From Geosiphon pyriformis (Eukaryota; Glomeromycota; Glomeromycetes; Archaeosporales; Geosiphonaceae): a stretch of DNA of 64,000 nt. Below, one piece after another: positions 60,401 to 64,000 of this stretch (the stretch's first letter is position 1; every line of letters begins with the position of its first letter). The stretch covers positions 4,282-68,281 of the forward strand of contig JAAOMT010000595.1 in assembly GCA_016748015.1 (NCBI GenBank), read 5' to 3'. The notes beneath the pieces were generated by a model, which was given only the letters and a program-made list of their open reading frames with translations, was not told the DNA's origin and did not search any database. A program made the position numbers and the translations under genes.

Positions 60401-63390
60401 ATTGCTTAATAGATAATACATTTTTTATATGAATTTGATAATAAACCAAGTTGGTTTGTCTAAATTCATTTTTTTTGGTAAAAATGTCTAAGTATTTTAA
60501 AATAAATGCTTTTAATTATTTTTGTTGTAAAAAATTTAGTAATTCAAGATTAAACTTAATTAATTTTTCACTAGTCATTTGGTAATATTCAGTATTTGGT
60601 CTTAATAGAATTGGTTTAGTTTCACAATATAACACCAACTAAAAGAAGTCAAAGATTTTTTGAAATTCATATTAATGAGTAATATCTGTGTTCAAATATC
60701 CTAAAACTATATTTTCAGGTAAGTATATAATTTTTTTAAATAAGTTGTGAATAAATATTTCTATTTGCAAGTAGCTATAGTGTAATATATACAGATTGAT
60801 AAGACCAATTGAAAATTGTTCATAAAGGAAAATATGCCATTTGAATAAAAAATCTTCTTTTATTGTCTTCTTATATGTATTAAATAAGTATGTTCCAAAT
60901 AGTAAAATTGTAATTATTCTATCAATTCAGATTATGTTTAAATTTTTCTGTATTGTTTTTATATAGTTAATAAGTAATATAATTGTTTTTATGAAACCAA
61001 GATTTTGGGTTTTATGTTTGATCTTTTTTGGCTCTTTTTAGGTCTTAATAGTAATTAATCTGATAATTTGGAGTAAAAATAAGAAAATTGCATGTGTAAT
61101 TTTTTCTTTTGGTTTAATCATATATAATTAGTTTGATTTGTTATGTAATAAAACTATAAAATTTTTTGTATATTTAGAGTCTATAATTTTTTCTTTAATA
61201 TTAATTTTTTTCTTGGCTAAATTAAATCAAAAAACTATTTGTATTATGATTCTAATTGGTATTTTGAACACTAATTTTAGATCAATTATAATAACAGCAA
61301 ATGATTTCAACATTAGTGTTTGGTTTCTGGGATATCAAAAATCAAATTTAATATTAATTGAATATGATTATTTTGAAAGAATTTTTTAGTTATTATTAAT
61401 AAAGTATTTGATGTTCAATTTTTGTTGAAAATCAATAGAGATATACAAGTTGTCTGATAGCATTTTTATTTAGAGCTTTATTATAAGTAATATCAAAGAA
61501 AGTTTCTTTTTTATTTAGTTAATAATAAGAATAGTATAATAACAAGTAAGATCACATATGGCTTTTCTAAATTGCATATTAATTCAGTTGTATTCATTAA
61601 ATAAGATTTTTCTATATACAATATAAAAAGTTTCATTCTATTTTTTCAATTATTTTAAATATCTGTATGCTTTTTTGTAATATTAATAACAATAATAGTA
61701 AATGACTTGTTGGTTATCTTTATGTAAAATAATACAAGCCATTATAAAAAATAGATTTTTTTGGCAAATTAAATATTGTAATCTTAGTCAATAACTTTGA
61801 TAATATTAGAAACAAAGAAAGTGTAATAATATAAAGTTGAAAATTTGTTAGTTCATCCAAAAACAGATAATAGTTTTTTACAGTTATTTTCATTTTACTT
61901 AACCTGATATATTTTAATAGTTTTTATTTCCAAAATTTCTTTAAATTCAAATTAAAATGAATTGTTTGTGTAGAAATTTCTTTTAAAATATTAATACATA
62001 ACAGATATTTATGTGTATTGTTTTTGATATATTAGTTATAACTCTTAAATTAACCAATTTAAAGTGGTATTTGTTTTTTCTAACCAATTATTTTTGACTA
62101 GTGCTTGGTATTGAGTTGTATTTATAACTAATACTTTAATGAAGATGATTATTCTATTTATATTAAAAGAAAAGAAATTAATTTTTTCAATTATTATTTT
62201 TTTGGCTTTATCAGTAGTAATAATAAAAATACTGGTGTTCTTGTTAATTTGATGACCTAATTGGTTTATTAATTAAAAGGTAATAATACTTTTTGTTAAT
62301 CTGCTATTTAAGACCAGTTTGATAAATTTATTATCTGCTTTCACTTCAGTATACATGATAGTAATTGGTTTATTTTTAATTAAAGTGGTTTTATTAAACA
62401 AGATAAAAATGGATTTTTTTTCTTTAAGTTCAAAAGGAAATATGATAGCTAATATTTTATTATTAGTAATAATTGTAAGGAAAATTATACTGGTACTTTT
62501 ATTAATATTAATAGTAAGGCTTTTAATAGTGTTGATATTTTAATCTTTGTGAAATGTCATATTATAAAAATCCTGTGGTTTAGATAAATTAAAAAACACT
62601 TATTGATAATGTATAAATGCATTGTATTGTCTATTATTATTTGGATTTGGGTTTCATGATATCATTGTATTTGTTGCTAGTTAATTTAAGAAGTTTGAAT
62701 TTAAGAGTAAATAATTTTCTCTTTAACTTAAGTTCTAAGAATGTGGTCTAAGAGTTGGTACTTATTATGATTGTTGTAATAGAGCTAAGCATTATGGCTG
62801 GGCCAAACTTTGTTGTCATGATGGCTATTGCTAAGAATATTATTAAATTGGTACTGAGTATTAATTCTGAAATATTATGTATTGATTGTTAAAAAGTAAG
62901 TTCTATAAATTGTTTTTTTGCAAATTTTAATGAGACTGTAGTAATTGATATTCAGCTTTAATATGTTTGTACTTTTGACAATAATAACATATTAGTTTAT
63001 TCTGTTAATTCTTATTTAGATTTTAATAGCCATAATCTTGAAAGAATATTTGGTTTTGTTGTTATAGTGGTTGATTTTAGTTTGGTATTTAAGACCTAGT
63101 ATTAATAAGATAACTTTCTATTTTTTAAAATAATTTTTCTTCAAGTTGAGTAATCTTGTCTTTCAGTTTTTTGGTATTGTTATGATTTAAAAATTTAGCA
63201 AAAAGAATCATAAAATAATATAAATTATCCAATTATAATATAGCACAGTAATAATCCTAAAAAAGTAATGATTAACATAGTGGTAAGCATCATTTCACAA
63301 TAGTGGCAAACACCAGTTTACAATAGTGGCCAACACCAACTGGTAATAGCAGCAAACATCAAGTTAAGATACAAAAAAGAAAGTATTATA
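57440..63390 (-). mobile_element. Decayed Ty3/gypsy LTR retrotransposon
   Basis: Minus-strand order is gag, RT, RNase H, integrase. Gag region: a coiled-coil start near 63210 (LKDKITQLEEKLF) and a decayed zinc knuckle at about 62990-62947 (CYYCQKYKHIKAEY, last Cys lost). RT: DLKS.., FNVILFELINV and MVYLNNTNIF (YLDD-type motif changed to YLNN) at about 60165-59945. RNase H: LKQRLIKAFILV, YVSKDLSIVKKNYTTYKVECLVI and VKYFRQYL at about 58685-58430. Integrase: ITTKGNQYIAVTINYLTKWPEA, KKLFLDQKTH and RLIEYFNRTLCELLAKI at about 57810-57480. These blocks and their order identify Metaviridae (Ty3/gypsy) pol. Numerous stops remain. LTR borders were not found; the 5' LTR may pass the right end of the window. 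Confidence 0.82.
63276..63366. repeat. 23-bp tandem repeat, 4 copies, in the Ty3 leader
   Basis: Units beginning CAATAGTGGCAAACACCAGTT start at about 63276, 63298, 63321 and 63344 and differ by a few bases. They lie just upstream (in minus orientation) of the decayed gag, where a retrotransposon has its leader. Confidence 0.85.
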
Positions 63391-64000
63391 ATGTGTTTTC
63401 TTGTAAAACTACAAACATGTATATATATAGTAGCTTTAATATTAAAAAAAACAATATCATCTAACATGTTATAAAACAAATCATAAAAACAATTTATCAA
63501 ACAATTCATTCAACAGTTTTACTTTAATTATCTTCTAGTCTTTATTTTTAAAATAAATATTCACAAAAATCTTTAATCAAAAAAAAATAAAAAAGAAAAT
63601 TGAAAACTAAATAATTACAACTCAAAGTGTTAAGAAACTTACTTGTATTATTTATTGAATGAAACTATTATTTATCAGCTAAATCTCTTGGAAGAATAAT
63701 TCTTGATCAAGATTATTTATATTATTACTAATTGATAAAACCTTTATTGTAAGAATTAAGAAAAGTATTAAAAGCTATTAATATTCTGTGTTTCTAGATT
63801 AGAAAAACACATTAGACAATTGCAAAAATAGCCTCAGAAAAGACTCCAAACAGTGGATAGATTTCAGTTCAGTCTTTGAAAAGGAGTATATAAACATATA
63901 CAACAATCAGAAATTGAGAAATAACTTACATTATGATATTAAAAAAAAAGTCTTTAATATAACAATAACATTATCAGACAAATAGAATTAAGGAACTCAC
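63391..64000. other. Right edge of window, possible Ty3 5' LTR
   Basis: Composition becomes slightly less AT-rich and there is no coding signal. Position upstream of the decayed gag makes this a candidate for the 5' LTR, but no terminal TG..CA pair or second LTR could be matched, and the element may continue beyond the window. Confidence 0.3.

Overview
The window reads as nuclear DNA of a fungus, most likely an arbuscular mycorrhizal fungus of the Glomeromycotina (Rhizophagus-like). The grounds are indirect: very AT-rich sequence, genes split by many short introns, a Sel1-repeat protein, fungal orthologues (chorismate mutase ARO7, NST1, seipin), and long stretches of degraded LINE, Ty3/gypsy and Fanzor-type sequence. 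No species call can be proved from the sequence alone. I rebuilt gene models by joining exons at GT..AG junctions that keep the frame; only the Sel1 gene and the relics are read as single open frames.

Layout. 0-5.4 kb: a Sel1-repeat protein (+), an eight-exon mitochondrial SLC25 carrier (-) and a possible small gene scrap. 5.4-18.8 kb: repeat desert with CpG almost absent, holding a heavily decayed LINE on + (about 9.9-15.45 kb, including a 57-bp minisatellite) and an ORF1-only LINE derivative on - (15.6-17.75 kb). 18.8-19.8 kb: a lone six-exon coiled-coil gene (+). 20.2-22.6 kb: another ORF1-only LINE derivative (+) ending at an (AAT)n tract. 23.4-32.6 kb: gene island with a DUF4870 membrane protein (-), seipin (+, divergent from it), an Old Yellow Enzyme (+), a 709-residue LRR protein (-) and chorismate mutase ARO7 (+, divergent from it). 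33.6-35.3 kb: a decayed DNA transposon with long inverted repeats bounded by TTAA. 37.4-39.2 kb: a broken Fanzor (eukaryotic TnpB/OrfB relative, RNA-guided nuclease family). 39.7-43.7 kb: NST1-like coiled-coil protein (-). 45.4-55.1 kb: two LINE copies in the same orientation, one a 5'-truncated and heavily decayed copy, the other full-length and barely decayed. 57.4-63.4 kb: a decayed Ty3/gypsy pol on the minus strand.

The common theme is two compartments: GC-richer gene islands separated by AT-rich transposon graveyards. Where alignment by eye is possible, the decay is dominated by C-to-T and G-to-A changes: catalytic Asp has become Asn, Gln or Trp codons have become stops, and frames are largely retained. 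The youngest LINE keeps ORF2 in one frame for about 4.6 kb, interrupted only by point stop codons. The host genes are housekeeping (aromatic amino acid synthesis, lipid-droplet biogenesis, mitochondrial transport, redox) and show no shared pathway; only the two divergent pairs suggest shared promoters.
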